From contig NZ_VEGP01000001.1 of assembly GCF_007679495.1 (NCBI RefSeq), positions 124,001-188,000 on the forward strand: DNA of 64,000 nt, read 5' to 3'. Shown one piece after another: positions 19,208 through 26,802 of this stretch. The position numbers and the translations under genes were made by a program. The notes beneath the pieces are model-generated. The model did not search any database. It saw only the letters and a list, made by a program, of their open reading frames with translations, and was not told the origin of the DNA. The stretch's first letter is position 1. Each line of letters begins with the position of its first letter. This DNA is from Paenibacillus sp. 32O-W. GTDB taxonomy: Bacteria > Bacillota > Bacilli > Paenibacillales > NBRC-103111.

Positions 19208-19246
19208 GAACTTTAAAAAAGGCTGCCATAACAGGAATTGCTCCTT

Positions 19247-19292
19247 CATCAAAACAGCCAAACGATCCTTCACAAAAGAAGAACCGTTTGGC
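19247..19292 (-). terminator. pstS terminator
   Basis: GCCAAACG (19257-19264) pairs with CGTTTGGC (19285-19292), with a further TTCTTC/GAAGGA stem inside. On the minus strand it is followed by TGTTTTG. It separates pstS from pstCAB, so pstS mRNA can be made in excess over the permease genes. Confidence 0.75.
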
Positions 19293-19316
19293 CTGAAAGT
19301 TTCGGAATGATCGCTA

Positions 19317-20228
19317 TTATTTCAACAGGTTGGCCGGCAGAAATCCAAGCTTCTCCACCTTTTCATTCTGGAATTCATCGCTCATGATATAATCCAGGAA
19401 GGCTTTCGTGGCTCCTTCCGGCTGTCCTTTCGTATACATGTGCTCCTCTCCATAAAGCTTATAGGTGCCGTCCTTGATAGTCTCTTTGGAAAACGCGACA
19501 CCGTCGATTTTCAGAGCCTTGACCTGATCGTTCAAGTAAGGTGTATCAACATAGCCGATAGACGCTTCGGTCGAAGCAACCGCTTCTACGACCGTCTTGC
19601 TGGAATCCTGGGTAACTCCCTCTTTGGAAAATTCCTGCCCGTCGAGAATCAGCTTGCGAATGATTTTACGGGAACCGGAGCTGTCCTGACGGTGAACGAG
19701 CACGATTGGCTTGTCCTCCCCGCCAACTTCCTTCCAGTTCGTGATTTTCCCCATGTAAATGTCCGCCGCCTGCTGCTTCGTCAAATTGTCGACCGTTACG
19801 TCCTTATGAACAATAAGTGCGAACGGAGCGATCGCTACGATATGATCTATCAGAATATCTTTATACTGCTCGTCGGCCTCTACGTCCGAATTTCCGATAT
19901 GCGACGTTCCGTCCGCCACATTCTTGACTCCGGTTCCGGAACCTCCGCCGGTCACGTTGATGGTTACCTTCTCATGCTTCGCCATAAAATCTTCCGCCGC
20001 TTGCTTAACGAGGGGCAGGAGAGCCGTTGATCCGGAGGAAGTCACCATGCCGCTGATTTCCGGATTTTTATCCGGCTCATTCGCTTGTGCCGTTGCCGTC
20101 GGGGATGGGCTTGGATTCGCTCCCGCGTTACCCGCCGGTTCTTTGCCGCCGCATCCGGCCAATAATCCTACTGCCAGGACGGCAGATAAAGCCAAGCTTA
20201 AACCTTTTTTCGTCACCTTTTTAAACAT
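19317..20228 (-). CDS. pstS: Phosphate-binding lipoprotein PstS
   Basis: 303 aa. A lipoprotein signal ends at the lipobox LLAGCGG (lipid-modified cysteine about residue 26), followed by a Pro/Ser/Ala linker. The periplasmic-binding-protein domain begins at about residue 55 with the phosphate-contact loops SSGSTALLPLV and TGGGSGTG, and a later RQDSSGSRKI loop. It captures phosphate outside the membrane and hands it to PstC/PstA. It is transcribed alone, with PHO-box-like repeats upstream and a terminator behind. Confidence 0.97.
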   Translation of the reverse strand: MFKKVTKKGLSLALSAVLAVGLLAGCGGKEPAGNAGANPSPSPTATAQANEPDKNPEISGMVTSSGSTALLPLVKQAAEDFMAKHEKVTINVTGGGSGTGVKNVADGTSHIGNSDVEADEQYKDILIDHIVAIAPFALIVHKDVTVDNLTKQQAADIYMGKITNWKEVGGEDKPIVLVHRQDSSGSRKIIRKLILDGQEFSKEGVTQDSSKTVVEAVASTEASIGYVDTPYLNDQVKALKIDGVAFSKETIKDGTYKLYGEEHMYTKGQPEGATKAFLDYIMSDEFQNEKVEKLGFLPANLLK

Positions 20229-20279
20229 TCATGAGTCCTCCCTTTTTAAAAATGCTCTTCGTTCTTAACAATTCCATCG

Positions 20280-20329
20280 TAACAACGGTTTGTTAATGGA
20301 AAACAATCGTTTCGTTAAGCGAATGTAAA
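20280..20329 (-). promoter_or_regulatory. PHO box upstream of pstS
   Basis: On the minus strand TTTACA (20329-20324), TTAACG (20318-20313) and TTAACA (20296-20291) fall on an 11-bp grid; the grid position between them is a poor match. The array ends about 60 bases before the pstS start. The pattern matches the TT[ATC]ACA repeats bound by PhoP~P. Confidence 0.65.
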
Positions 20330-20363
20330 ATCTTCTGGCAAGCCCAAATGGGCGGGCGATTGA

Positions 20364-20391
20364 ACCAGTTCATGAATTCGCACATATAATG
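20364..20391 (+). promoter_or_regulatory. Candidate sigmaK promoter of the LysM-repeat gene
   Basis: AC (20364-20365), 17 bases, then CATATAATG (20383-20391). The sigmaK pattern is AC, 16-17 bases, CATAnnnTA. It lies 46 bases before the ATG. It fits mother-cell expression of a coat protein, but a sigmaE or ordinary promoter reading is possible. Confidence 0.45.
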
Positions 20392-20436
20392 GCCTATATT
20401 TAAAAAACAAACAGAAATGATTGGGAGGATCGATTC

Positions 20437-21669
20437 ATGAGTGCTTCATTTGAGTCATCGACGACACAAGGTTTTGACGAAAGACAGTTTTTCCCGTTTT
20501 TCAGTCCGTTCTTTTTTCCGCGCCGCTTCTTTCCATTCTTCTTCCTGACCCCGTTCTTCTTCCCGTTTTTCCGTGAGGACGATGAGAGGAATGAAAGCTT
20601 CTACACTCAGCATATGTGTGAGGACGGAGACACCTTAGGAAGGCTGGCGGAAACCTACAACGTTCCGGCACAAATCATTAGCACGATGAACCCTCATCTT
20701 AAAGGTTCACAGACTTTAAGCGCCGGTCAGGTCGTAGGCATCCCCAAACTTCACAGCATGCATACCGAGACATTATATAAGGAACAAACGGCACCGTACT
20801 CGGCGATGTCCAACGCACCTGCACAGGTGATGCCTTATCAGGCGGCGCCGAATATCGGTCCGCTGCAAACCGGCGGGAAGTCCAAATCCCCGGGTTATCC
20901 CGGACTTCATGGCCTTGCCGAAGAGGGAGGCTTCCATCCTTATTCGATGCCCTATGAAACATATGGTGCGCCTGGATACACCCCTACCATAATGCCGTAT
21001 GGTCAAGAGCCGGATGATTTCGGCCATCACAATGTGATGCCGTTCTCCGCTAACATGCAGGCCGCAGGTCAGCCCAATGTCATGCCGTTCTCCGCTAATA
21101 TGCAGGCCGCAGGTCAGCCCAATGTCATGCCGTTCTCCGCTAATATGCAGGCCGCAGGTCAGCCCAATGTCATGCCGTTCTCCGCTAACATGCAGGCTAC
21201 TGGTCAGCCCAATGTGATGCCGTTCTCCGCTAACATGCAGGCTGCCGGCCAATCCAATGTGAAGCCTTACTCGGCTAACATGCAGGCCGCCGGGCTTCCC
21301 AATGTGATGCCGTACTCGGCTAACGTGCAGGCCGCCGGGCTTCCCAATGTGATGCCGCACTCGGCTAACGTGCAGGCCGCAGGACTGCCCCATTTCATGC
21401 CGTACGAGGCTAACGTGCAGGCCGCAGGACTGCCCCATTTCATGCCGTACGAGGCTAACATGCAGGCCGCAGGATTGCCCAATTTCATGCCGTACGAGGC
21501 TAACATGCAGGCCGCAGGACTGCCAAACGTTATGCCCTACGGACTTGGCGCCCATGCGGAATCCAAATCCGGTAAAACGGCCTTTGGATTGGGCGAGGAA
21601 GAAATTTCATCGTTCCAGCCTTTCGGCACCCCTACAATTTACGAATCCGACAAAAAACGTTCGGAATAA
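20437..21669 (+). CDS. LysM protein with Phe-rich N-terminus and 15-aa tandem repeats (probable spore-coat protein)
   Basis: 410 aa, GGGAGG box before the ATG. Residues 18-45 hold 17 phenylalanines in 28 positions, broken by prolines (FFPFFSPFFFPRRFF). A LysM domain follows (about 55-105: GDTLGRLAETYNVPAQIISTMNPHL), which in this context would bind peptidoglycan or cortex. A Pro/Gly/Tyr linker leads to eleven complete 15-residue repeats plus a partial one (residues 199-368), with consensus NVMPFSANMQAAGQP drifting to NFMPYEANMQAAGLP. The last 40 residues are unique. There is no signal peptide, as expected of coat proteins made in the mother cell. The role is inferred from SafA-like LysM coat proteins and the sigmaK-like promoter. 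Confidence 0.8.
   Translation: MSASFESSTTQGFDERQFFPFFSPFFFPRRFFPFFFLTPFFFPFFREDDERNESFYTQHMCEDGDTLGRLAETYNVPAQIISTMNPHLKGSQTLSAGQVVGIPKLHSMHTETLYKEQTAPYSAMSNAPAQVMPYQAAPNIGPLQTGGKSKSPGYPGLHGLAEEGGFHPYSMPYETYGAPGYTPTIMPYGQEPDDFGHHNVMPFSANMQAAGQPNVMPFSANMQAAGQPNVMPFSANMQAAGQPNVMPFSANMQATGQPNVMPFSANMQAAGQSNVKPYSANMQAAGLPNVMPYSANVQAAGLPNVMPHSANVQAAGLPHFMPYEANVQAAGLPHFMPYEANMQAAGLPNFMPYEANMQAAGLPNVMPYGLGAHAESKSGKTAFGLGEEEISSFQPFGTPTIYESDKKRSE
21031..21540 (+). repeat. 45-bp tandem repeat array inside the LysM gene
   Basis: Eleven complete 45-bp units start at 21031 and end at 21525, followed by a 15-base partial unit. Units 1-5 are nearly identical at DNA level (ATGCCGTTCTCCGCTAA core); units 6-8 and 9-11 form two diverged subgroups, suggesting stepwise expansion. 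Copy number may vary between strains. Confidence 0.95.
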
Positions 21670-21726
21670 GCGTTTATAAATCGAGTGTCAATAAACGGCC
21701 TGCAATCTTCGCATGCACTGACAAAA

Positions 21727-21766
21727 GCAAAGAAGCCAAAGGTTTCCCCCGGCTTCTTTGCTTTTC
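21727..21766. terminator. Bidirectional terminator after the LysM-repeat gene
   Basis: GCAAAGAAGCC (21727-21737) and GGCTTCTTTGC (21751-21761) form an 11-bp stem, followed by TTTTCC on the plus strand and TTTTG on the minus strand. Confidence 0.85.
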
Positions 21767-21933
21767 CTTGTTCCCGTACATCTGGTGGAACCGACCGACT
21801 ATTTCTGTTGCGCCTATGGACAAGTACCCGTCTCCAGTGAAGACATTCCCCGGCATCAATGACACTTGCCAATCTGCTTCCGAATACCTGTGTCACCAAG
21901 CTGCCATGCAATATTCATCAGTTTGTAAACAAG

Positions 21934-21996
21934 TTGACATGAACTCCTCACAATATATGTGAAAAAGATCACACTTTTCAGCTTAATATATAGATA
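21934..21996 (+). promoter_or_regulatory. FNR/CRP-type box and promoter elements upstream of the cyd genes
   Basis: TGTGA-AAAAGA-TCACA (21958-21973) is a perfect match to the Fnr/Crp consensus TGTGA-N6-TCACA. A TTGACA (21934-21939) precedes it, and -10-like TAATAT (21984-21989) and TAGATA (21991-21996) follow. Activation from about -41 using TAGATA, or repression of the TTGACA promoter, are both possible. Cytochrome bd genes are known targets of oxygen-responsive regulators. Confidence 0.65.
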
Positions 21997-22034
21997 AGAG
22001 GATTAATTCTGGCTAATGGAAAGGAAGAAGCCGA

Positions 22035-22130
22035 ATGAACCATTATAAAAAACAGGAAAAAAAGCTGATCGTACTGTGCATCATCACCGCTTCCGTTATG
22101 CTGCTGGCCTTATTGAGAAGATTATTCTGA
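22035..22130 (+). CDS. Small single-pass membrane protein upstream of cydA
   Basis: 31 aa, too short for ordinary gene finders. The ATG follows GGAAGGAAG-type Shine-Dalgarno sequence. The peptide has a basic, lysine-rich N-terminus (MNHYKKQEKKL), one membrane helix (about residues 11-28, IVLCIITASVMLLALL) and a basic end RRLF. It ends 27 bases before cydA on the same strand, directly behind the FNR box, so it is the first frame of the cyd transcript. It could be an assembly factor or accessory subunit of cytochrome bd, or a leader peptide. It does not resemble CydS, which is at the other end of the operon. Confidence 0.55.
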   Translation: MNHYKKQEKKLIVLCIITASVMLLALLRRLF

Positions 22131-22157
22131 CCCTGACGGGAGAAAGGAGTTCACGCC

Positions 22158-23504
22158 ATGTTTGCAAATGATCCGGCTTTATACAGCAGAATTCTTACGG
22201 CTTTAACACTCGGTTTCCATATTATATTCGCAACGGTCGGCGTCGGGGTGCCTCTCATGATCGCTCTTGCCGAGTGGACGGGCATCCGCCGCAAGGACCC
22301 CCATTATATTTTACTTGCCAGACGCTGGGCCCGGGGATTTGTCATTACGGTAGCGATCGGCGTTGTAACCGGAACAGCTATCGGGCTGCAACTGAGCTTG
22401 CTGTGGCCGAGCTTCATGCAGGTTGCCGGCCAGGTTATTTCTTTGCCGTTGTTCATGGAGACATTTGCTTTCTTCTTTGAAGCGATTTTCTTAGGAATTT
22501 ATCTGTATACATGGGACAGGTTCAAATCCCGCTTCACTCATTTCCTGCTCGTCATTCCGGTTGTCATCGGTTCTTCTGCTTCGGCTTTCTTTATCACGAC
22601 CGTCAATTCGTTCATGAATACACCGCAAGGGTTTACGCTTCAAGACAACAAGCTTGTGGACATTCAGCCGTTGGCGGCCATGTTCAATCCGGCCACACCG
22701 ACTAAGGTCTCCCATGTCCTGTCGTCCGCCTATATGACCAGCGCTTTTATTCTCGCTGCGATAGCGGCTTTCTCCCTGTTGAAGAAACGGGATCACGTCT
22801 ACTATAAAAAAGCATTAAATCTGACGATGACAGCGGCGTTTATTTTCTCCATTTCGACGGCGGTGATCGGTGATTTCTCAGGTAAATTTCTCGCCAAATA
22901 CCAGCCGGAGAAGCTCGCTGCGGCCGAATGGCATTTTGAAACTATCGAAAAGGCTCCCCTCATATTAGGGGGTATTCTCACGGAAGATAATCAGGTCAAA
23001 TACGCCATTGAGATTCCTTATGCTCTCAGCATACTGGCTCATGGCATGCCGAACACCGAAGTGATCGGCTTGAACGATTTTCCGGAAGACGAGCGCCCGC
23101 CGCTCTATATTCACTATTTGTTCGACGGAATGGTTATGATCGGCGTCTTCCTCGCCTTGATCTCCTGCGTTTATATGGTTCTGCAGTACAAAAAATCGTG
23201 GAACCCGCATCGCCGTACCTTGCTGAGGCTCATCGTGGCCAGCGGCCCGTTAGCCATCCTGGCTATCGAATTCGGCTGGATCTTCGCGGAAGTCGGACGT
23301 CAGCCCTGGATCTTGCGAGGATATATGAAAACGGTGGAAGGAGCTACGACATCCGAGCACGTAGGAACTATGCTTATATTGTTCAGCTTATTGTATCTTG
23401 TACTGGCTATAACCTGCATTAAGGTGCTGAGAAAGCTGTTCCGCAACCACCCGGCTGAGAAAGAGCTGGAGGAGGGCGCGGCAGAAGGAGGTTATCTTCA
23501 ATGA
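22158..23504 (+). CDS. cydA: Cytochrome bd ubiquinol/menaquinol oxidase subunit I
   Basis: 448 aa. It carries hemes b558, b595 and d and the quinol site. The N-terminal histidine ligand is in LTLGFHIIFATVGVGVPL (about residue 18), the signature GRQPW is in FAEVGRQPWILRGYMKT (about 374-390), and nine hydrophobic segments are seen. The Q-loop is of the short type common in Firmicutes. The RBS is AAAGGAG. The stop overlaps the cydB start by 4 bases. Oxidises quinol and reduces oxygen with high affinity, hence the FNR-type control site upstream. Confidence 0.97.
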   Translation: MFANDPALYSRILTALTLGFHIIFATVGVGVPLMIALAEWTGIRRKDPHYILLARRWARGFVITVAIGVVTGTAIGLQLSLLWPSFMQVAGQVISLPLFMETFAFFFEAIFLGIYLYTWDRFKSRFTHFLLVIPVVIGSSASAFFITTVNSFMNTPQGFTLQDNKLVDIQPLAAMFNPATPTKVSHVLSSAYMTSAFILAAIAAFSLLKKRDHVYYKKALNLTMTAAFIFSISTAVIGDFSGKFLAKYQPEKLAAAEWHFETIEKAPLILGGILTEDNQVKYAIEIPYALSILAHGMPNTEVIGLNDFPEDERPPLYIHYLFDGMVMIGVFLALISCVYMVLQYKKSWNPHRRTLLRLIVASGPLAILAIEFGWIFAEVGRQPWILRGYMKTVEGATTSEHVGTMLILFSLLYLVLAITCIKVLRKLFRNHPAEKELEEGAAEGGYLQ

Positions 23505-24526
23505 GCTACGAAGTTGTAGGGATAACCGTTTTGTGGATTTTTTTGTTCGGATATCTGATCGTGGCTTCCATCGATTTCGGGGCCGGCTTCTTCAGCTATT
23601 CCAGTATGATTACGGGCAAGAGGCATATTATCCAAGGGGTTATTGAACGCTATTTATCTCCCGTATGGGAAGTCACCAATGTGTTTCTCGTCTTTTTCTT
23701 CGTTGGCATTATCGGTTTTTTCCCGGACACGGCTTATTATTTCGGAACGGCTCTGCTGCTTCCGGGAAGCATCGCGATTATTCTGCTGGCCATTCGCGGA
23801 TCTTATTACGCCTTCGGCACCTACGGAGCCAGGAACAGCCGGATTTACGCCTTTCTCTATGGCGCTACGGGGCTTCTTATCCCGGCCTCGCTTTCGACCG
23901 TGCTGACGATCTCCGAGGGAGGCTATATCTCCGTAGTCGACGGAAAAATTACTTTCCTGTACAACAAGCTGTTCCTGAGCCCTTATTCATGGGCCGTCGT
24001 GATGCTGGCCATCGTCAGCGTCTTGTATATCTCGGCAACATTCCTGACCTATTATGCTTCCAGAGCGAAGGATGATGCCGCTCTCGGCATCCTGCGTAAA
24101 TATGCCCTTGCCTGGAGCATGCCGACGATACTTGCCAGCCTGTTCGTTTTCTTCTTTATCAGCCAACACAATCCGGAGCATTTTAACAGAATGGTCGATC
24201 TGTCGTGGATGTTCGTCCTATCGTTCCTTTGTTTTCTCGTCGTTTTCTTCTTTCTGTGGAAAGGGCGCAGGTATGGAACGGCATTTATCTTTGTCATCCT
24301 GCAATACGCCTTCGCTTTCTTCGGATACGGGGCGGCCCACTTGCCTTACCTGTTGTATCCGTACATTACGATTTACGACGGATTTACTAACGAAACGATG
24401 GCCATTGCCTTGATTGTCGCCTTCATTGCCGGATTGGTTCTGCTGATTCCTTCGTTGTTCCTGATCATGCGGTTGTTTCTGTTCGACAGCAAATATGTGC
24501 AAGGAAAAACCTCGAAGAAAGGATGA
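23501..24526 (+). CDS. cydB: Cytochrome bd oxidase subunit II
   Basis: 341 aa, about eight to nine hydrophobic helices, related in fold to CydA but without hemes. Typical features: an N-terminal helix with FGYLIVASIDFGAGFF and the conserved PVWEVTNVFLVFF stretch. It stabilises the complex and is required for activity. The GTTATCTTCA-ATG start has an AGGAGG box inside the end of cydA. Translation is coupled to cydA by the 4-base overlap. No cydCD genes follow, so heme-export/assembly genes must be elsewhere. Confidence 0.96.
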   Translation: MSYEVVGITVLWIFLFGYLIVASIDFGAGFFSYSSMITGKRHIIQGVIERYLSPVWEVTNVFLVFFFVGIIGFFPDTAYYFGTALLLPGSIAIILLAIRGSYYAFGTYGARNSRIYAFLYGATGLLIPASLSTVLTISEGGYISVVDGKITFLYNKLFLSPYSWAVVMLAIVSVLYISATFLTYYASRAKDDAALGILRKYALAWSMPTILASLFVFFFISQHNPEHFNRMVDLSWMFVLSFLCFLVVFFFLWKGRRYGTAFIFVILQYAFAFFGYGAAHLPYLLYPYITIYDGFTNETMAIALIVAFIAGLVLLIPSLFLIMRLFLFDSKYVQGKTSKKG

Positions 24527-24531
24527 TTGGG

Positions 24532-24630
24532 ATGGACTTCTTTCTAATCATGATCGCGCCTCCTCTGGTGATTGTCATTTCTATTATCATCTTGTTTCTC
24601 TGGGGGCCGCATTTTAAACCTAAAGAATAA
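24532..24630 (+). CDS. cydS: Cytochrome bd oxidase small subunit CydS
   Basis: 32 aa, single membrane helix: starts MDFFLIMIAPPLVIVIS and ends WGPHFKPKE. The FLIM-x-AP pattern at the N-terminus followed by a valine/isoleucine-rich helix matches my recollection of the Geobacillus thermodenitrificans CydS subunit (33 aa), which sits against CydA near heme b558. It begins 5 bases after the cydB stop. An in-frame ATG at 24523 overlapping the cydB stop would add three residues (MIG); the start at 24532 is better spaced from the AAAGG box. It ends just before the operon terminator. Confidence 0.85.
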   Translation: MDFFLIMIAPPLVIVISIIILFLWGPHFKPKE

Positions 24631-24640
24631 GTAACTGCAG

Positions 24641-24683
24641 AAAAACCGGCCTTAGCCTGACGGCAGGGCCGGTTTATTATTTT
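24641..24683. terminator. cyd operon terminator, also usable by the convergent dehydrogenase gene
   Basis: AAACCGGCC (24643-24651) pairs with GGCCGGTTT (24667-24675). The right flank is ATTATTTTG, and the left flank gives TTTTTC on the minus strand. Confidence 0.8.
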
Positions 24684-24759
24684 GAGTTTATAGTGTCGTA
24701 TCAAGTGCATGTGCTCCCAAATCGATTAACGCGCCGCGCCGCTTCCTGTTAAGCCGACA

Positions 24760-25749
24760 TCATTTAGCGGTATCGTTAAGGTAAATGCGGGTCCGCTCCT
24801 CATTGGCACGAAATAATGCATCCATAATCGTCATTTGCTGGATGGCGTCCTCGACGGAATAAGGAACGGGACGGCCGTTCAATATGGCATCGGCAAAGCC
24901 TTGGACCTGATGGACATAAGGCTGAATCCTGTCCGAAGTCCACTGGCGTTCCATACCGGAATACTCCGCTGTCAGAGTGACGCTCTCCGGTTGAACGCGG
25001 GAATTCAACGATAGTCTTCCCCTCGTTCCATACAGCTCGAAGCCGGAGCCGTTGGCCATATCGAAGGCAGCGCTGCAATGGGCGACTCTCCCGTCGGGAT
25101 AATACAAGGTGCCGATAAAACGGGTATCCACTCCGGTAGAAGACATGACCATATGACATTCAACCGCTTCCGGCTCTGCCCCCATCAGAAAGCGGCTCCA
25201 AGCTATCGGATAGCAGCCTATGTCATACAAAGCGCCTCCGCCCCATTCGCGCACCCAACGGGTGCTGTCCGACGGAGCCATAAATGAGAAATGGCTGCAC
25301 ATCATTCCGAGATCGCCGATAACTCCTTCTTCAAGCAAAGCTTTGACACCATGATATGCTTCCTGAAATCGCCAAGAATGCGCTTCCATAATCTGCACTC
25401 CGTTAGCTTTGGCGGTGTCGGCGACTTCCTTCGCTTCCCGTGCATTTAGCGTGAACGGCTTCTCCAGCAGCACGTGCTTCCCCGCTTGCAGCGCATCAAT
25501 CGCCCATTCTTTATGTAGATGATTTAATAAAGCAATATAGACCGCATCAATGTCCGGATCTTCGATCAATTCCCGGTAGCTGTTGTACCGGTGTTCGAGC
25601 CCGTATTTCTCCGCGGCCTCCCGCCCCGTTTCAGCATGGCGTCCGGCTATGCCTAACCATTCGCTATTCGCGGCCTTGTGAATGGCCACTCCCGCCTTGG
25701 AAATAATCTTACCGGTTCCCAGTACACCCCATCGCAATTTACGCATCAT
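24760..25749 (-). CDS. Gfo/Idh/MocA-family oxidoreductase
   Basis: 329 aa NAD(P)-dependent dehydrogenase. N-terminal Rossmann fold (1-120) with LRWGVLGTGKI and the conserved LLEKPFTLNAREAKEV (catalytic lysine of the EKP motif, about residue 95). The C-terminal alpha/beta domain contains GGGALYDIGCYPIAWSRFLMG, where Asp and the following His/Tyr position usually complete the active site. Substrates in this family are mostly sugars, inositols and derivatives; which one cannot be told here. GAGGAGG precedes three possible starts (GTG 25752, ATG 25749, ATG 25746). It stands alone. Confidence 0.88.
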   Translation of the reverse strand: MMRKLRWGVLGTGKIISKAGVAIHKAANSEWLGIAGRHAETGREAAEKYGLEHRYNSYRELIEDPDIDAVYIALLNHLHKEWAIDALQAGKHVLLEKPFTLNAREAKEVADTAKANGVQIMEAHSWRFQEAYHGVKALLEEGVIGDLGMMCSHFSFMAPSDSTRWVREWGGGALYDIGCYPIAWSRFLMGAEPEAVECHMVMSSTGVDTRFIGTLYYPDGRVAHCSAAFDMANGSGFELYGTRGRLSLNSRVQPESVTLTAEYSGMERQWTSDRIQPYVHQVQGFADAILNGRPVPYSVEDAIQQMTIMDALFRANEERTRIYLNDTAK

Positions 25750-25840
25750 CACGGCCTCCTCTATTTAAAAATACCTTCAACCATGATCTTGCCTGCATCT
25801 CTTAATAGATCCATCCCATTGCGGGCATAACATAAGCCCA

Positions 25841-25898
25841 TACAGTGACGTATGCCTTCGCAGCTTATTCCGTCCGCACTCCAACGGATTCGGAGTTT
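25841..25898. repeat. Dispersed intergenic repeat R1, copy C
   Basis: TGACGTATGCCTTCGCAGC followed by TTATTCCGTCCGCACTCC matches the cores of the 19-kb copies (TGACGCATGGCCTTCGAAGC, TATTCCG) and the tail of the 43.5-kb copy (TATTCCGTCCGCAC). It lies downstream of phoP between minus-strand genes. Confidence 0.6.
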
Positions 25899-25958
25899 AA
25901 AAATGGAACATTTCTCCAATAACGTGGTAAATTAAGTGTACTTATGCTATTATTATCG

Positions 25959-25990
25959 GCCTCGCTTCTTGGAGAAGTTCGTCAGTACTT
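25959..25990. repeat. Dispersed hairpin repeat R2, copy 1
   Basis: A 32-base unit beginning GCCTCGCTTCTTGG and containing GAAGTTCG; 29 of 32 bases are shared with 51051-51082. CTTCT-TGG-AGAAG forms a small hairpin at its core. It lies right behind the phoP stop codon and may affect the 3' end of that mRNA. Confidence 0.55.
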
Positions 25991-26003
25991 TGTGTGGAAA
26001 TAC

Positions 26004-26723
26004 TCAGTGGGTCTTCTCTTTTCGGGCGACTAATTTATAGCCGACACCGCGAATGGATTCAATCTGTACCGATTGCTGATTCATCTCAAGCTTCTTGCGC
26101 AAGGAGCTGACATGGACGTCAACCGTTCGCTGTCCTCCGATGTAATCGAAGCCCCATACGGCATTCATCAGATCATCGCGGGTAATGACGACCCCCGGCC
26201 TCTGCACCAAATACAGCAGCACTTCGAATTCCTTCGGACGAAGGGTGATAGGCTCCCCGTGCAGGACCACCTCATATTTCTCCGGGTAGATGGCCAACTC
26301 TCCCACGCGGATTATCTTCTCCCCGTTATTTTCCTGGCTGACGCCGGAGCCCTCATTCCCGGTCCTCCGCAGCACAGCTGACACCCTGGCCAATAGCTCC
26401 GCGACTCCGAAAGGCTTCGTAATGTAATCGTCCGCGCCATACTTCAGGCCCTGAACAACCTCTTCTTCCGCGTTGCGGGCGGTCAATATGATGATCGGCG
26501 TACGAATTCCGTGCTGGCGAAGCCTGGACAAAATTTCGAAGCCGTTCATCCCCGGCAGCATAATATCGAGGACGATCAAATCATGCAAACCGTGCAGCGC
26601 TGTCCTCAACCCTTCACTGCCGTGGTCCGCCAATTGAACCTCATAGCCTTCCTGCGACAGATTGTAGGACAGCAGTCTGGCCAGCGTGGGTTCATCTTCT
26701 ATGATTAATATTTTATGAGTCAT
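26004..26723 (-). CDS. phoP: Phosphate response regulator (OmpR/PhoB type)
   Basis: 239 aa. Receiver domain 1-120 with phospho-acceptor in LIVLDIMLPGMNGFEIL (Asp about 52), the acidic pair EDE near residue 9-11, and switch lysine in YITKPFGVAELLARV. Winged-helix DNA-binding domain about 135-235 (LRPKEFEVLLYLVQRPG and GGQRTVDVHVSSLRKKLE). The start is placed at MTHKILIIEDEP; the longer frame upstream lacks receiver homology. It lies 79 bases behind phoR, with its own promoter candidate. Expected to bind the PHO boxes upstream of pstS, pstC and phoR. Confidence 0.93.
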   Translation of the reverse strand: MTHKILIIEDEPTLARLLSYNLSQEGYEVQLADHGSEGLRTALHGLHDLIVLDIMLPGMNGFEILSRLRQHGIRTPIIILTARNAEEEVVQGLKYGADDYITKPFGVAELLARVSAVLRRTGNEGSGVSQENNGEKIIRVGELAIYPEKYEVVLHGEPITLRPKEFEVLLYLVQRPGVVITRDDLMNAVWGFDYIGGQRTVDVHVSSLRKKLEMNQQSVQIESIRGVGYKLVARKEKTH

Positions 26724-26765
26724 TCCAGAACCCATCCCCCATTCGTCAAACGTCCAACTGATTCC

Positions 26766-26795
26766 ATTATAGCTTGAACGGCATTGTTTTGTTAA
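26766..26795 (-). promoter_or_regulatory. Candidate phoP promoter between phoR and phoP
   Basis: On the minus strand TTAACA (26795-26790), 18 bases, TATAAT (26771-26766). The TTAACA is also a single PHO half-site. It would let phoP be made independently of the upstream kinase gene. Confidence 0.5.
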
Positions 26796-26802
26796 GCCGG
26801 GT

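Larger units (their letters stand above)
18879..19316. other. pstC-pstS intergenic region with no gene
   Basis: 438 bases. It holds the pstC PHO-box pair, a two-copy direct repeat (19082-19207) and the pstS terminator. A 72-codon frame across the repeats has no ribosome binding site and is not considered a gene. Confidence 0.7.
21670..22034. other. Intergenic region between the LysM gene and the cyd cluster
   Basis: 365 bases with a terminator at the left end and the cyd control region at the right end. Minus-strand frames of 63-90 codons here read through the terminator and are not supported. Confidence 0.6.

Noticed and set aside
19018-19216. 72-codon frame over the pst intergenic repeats
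   Set aside because: Its coding content is the direct repeat; there is no RBS.
20773-21555. 260-codon minus-strand frame over the LysM repeat array
   Set aside because: The 45-bp repeat has no stop in any register, so each strand stays open. There is no RBS, and the frame reads repeated low-complexity sequence.
21639-21911. 90-codon minus-strand frame near the LysM gene end
   Set aside because: It reads through a strong bidirectional terminator and the 3' end of the LysM gene; no RBS.
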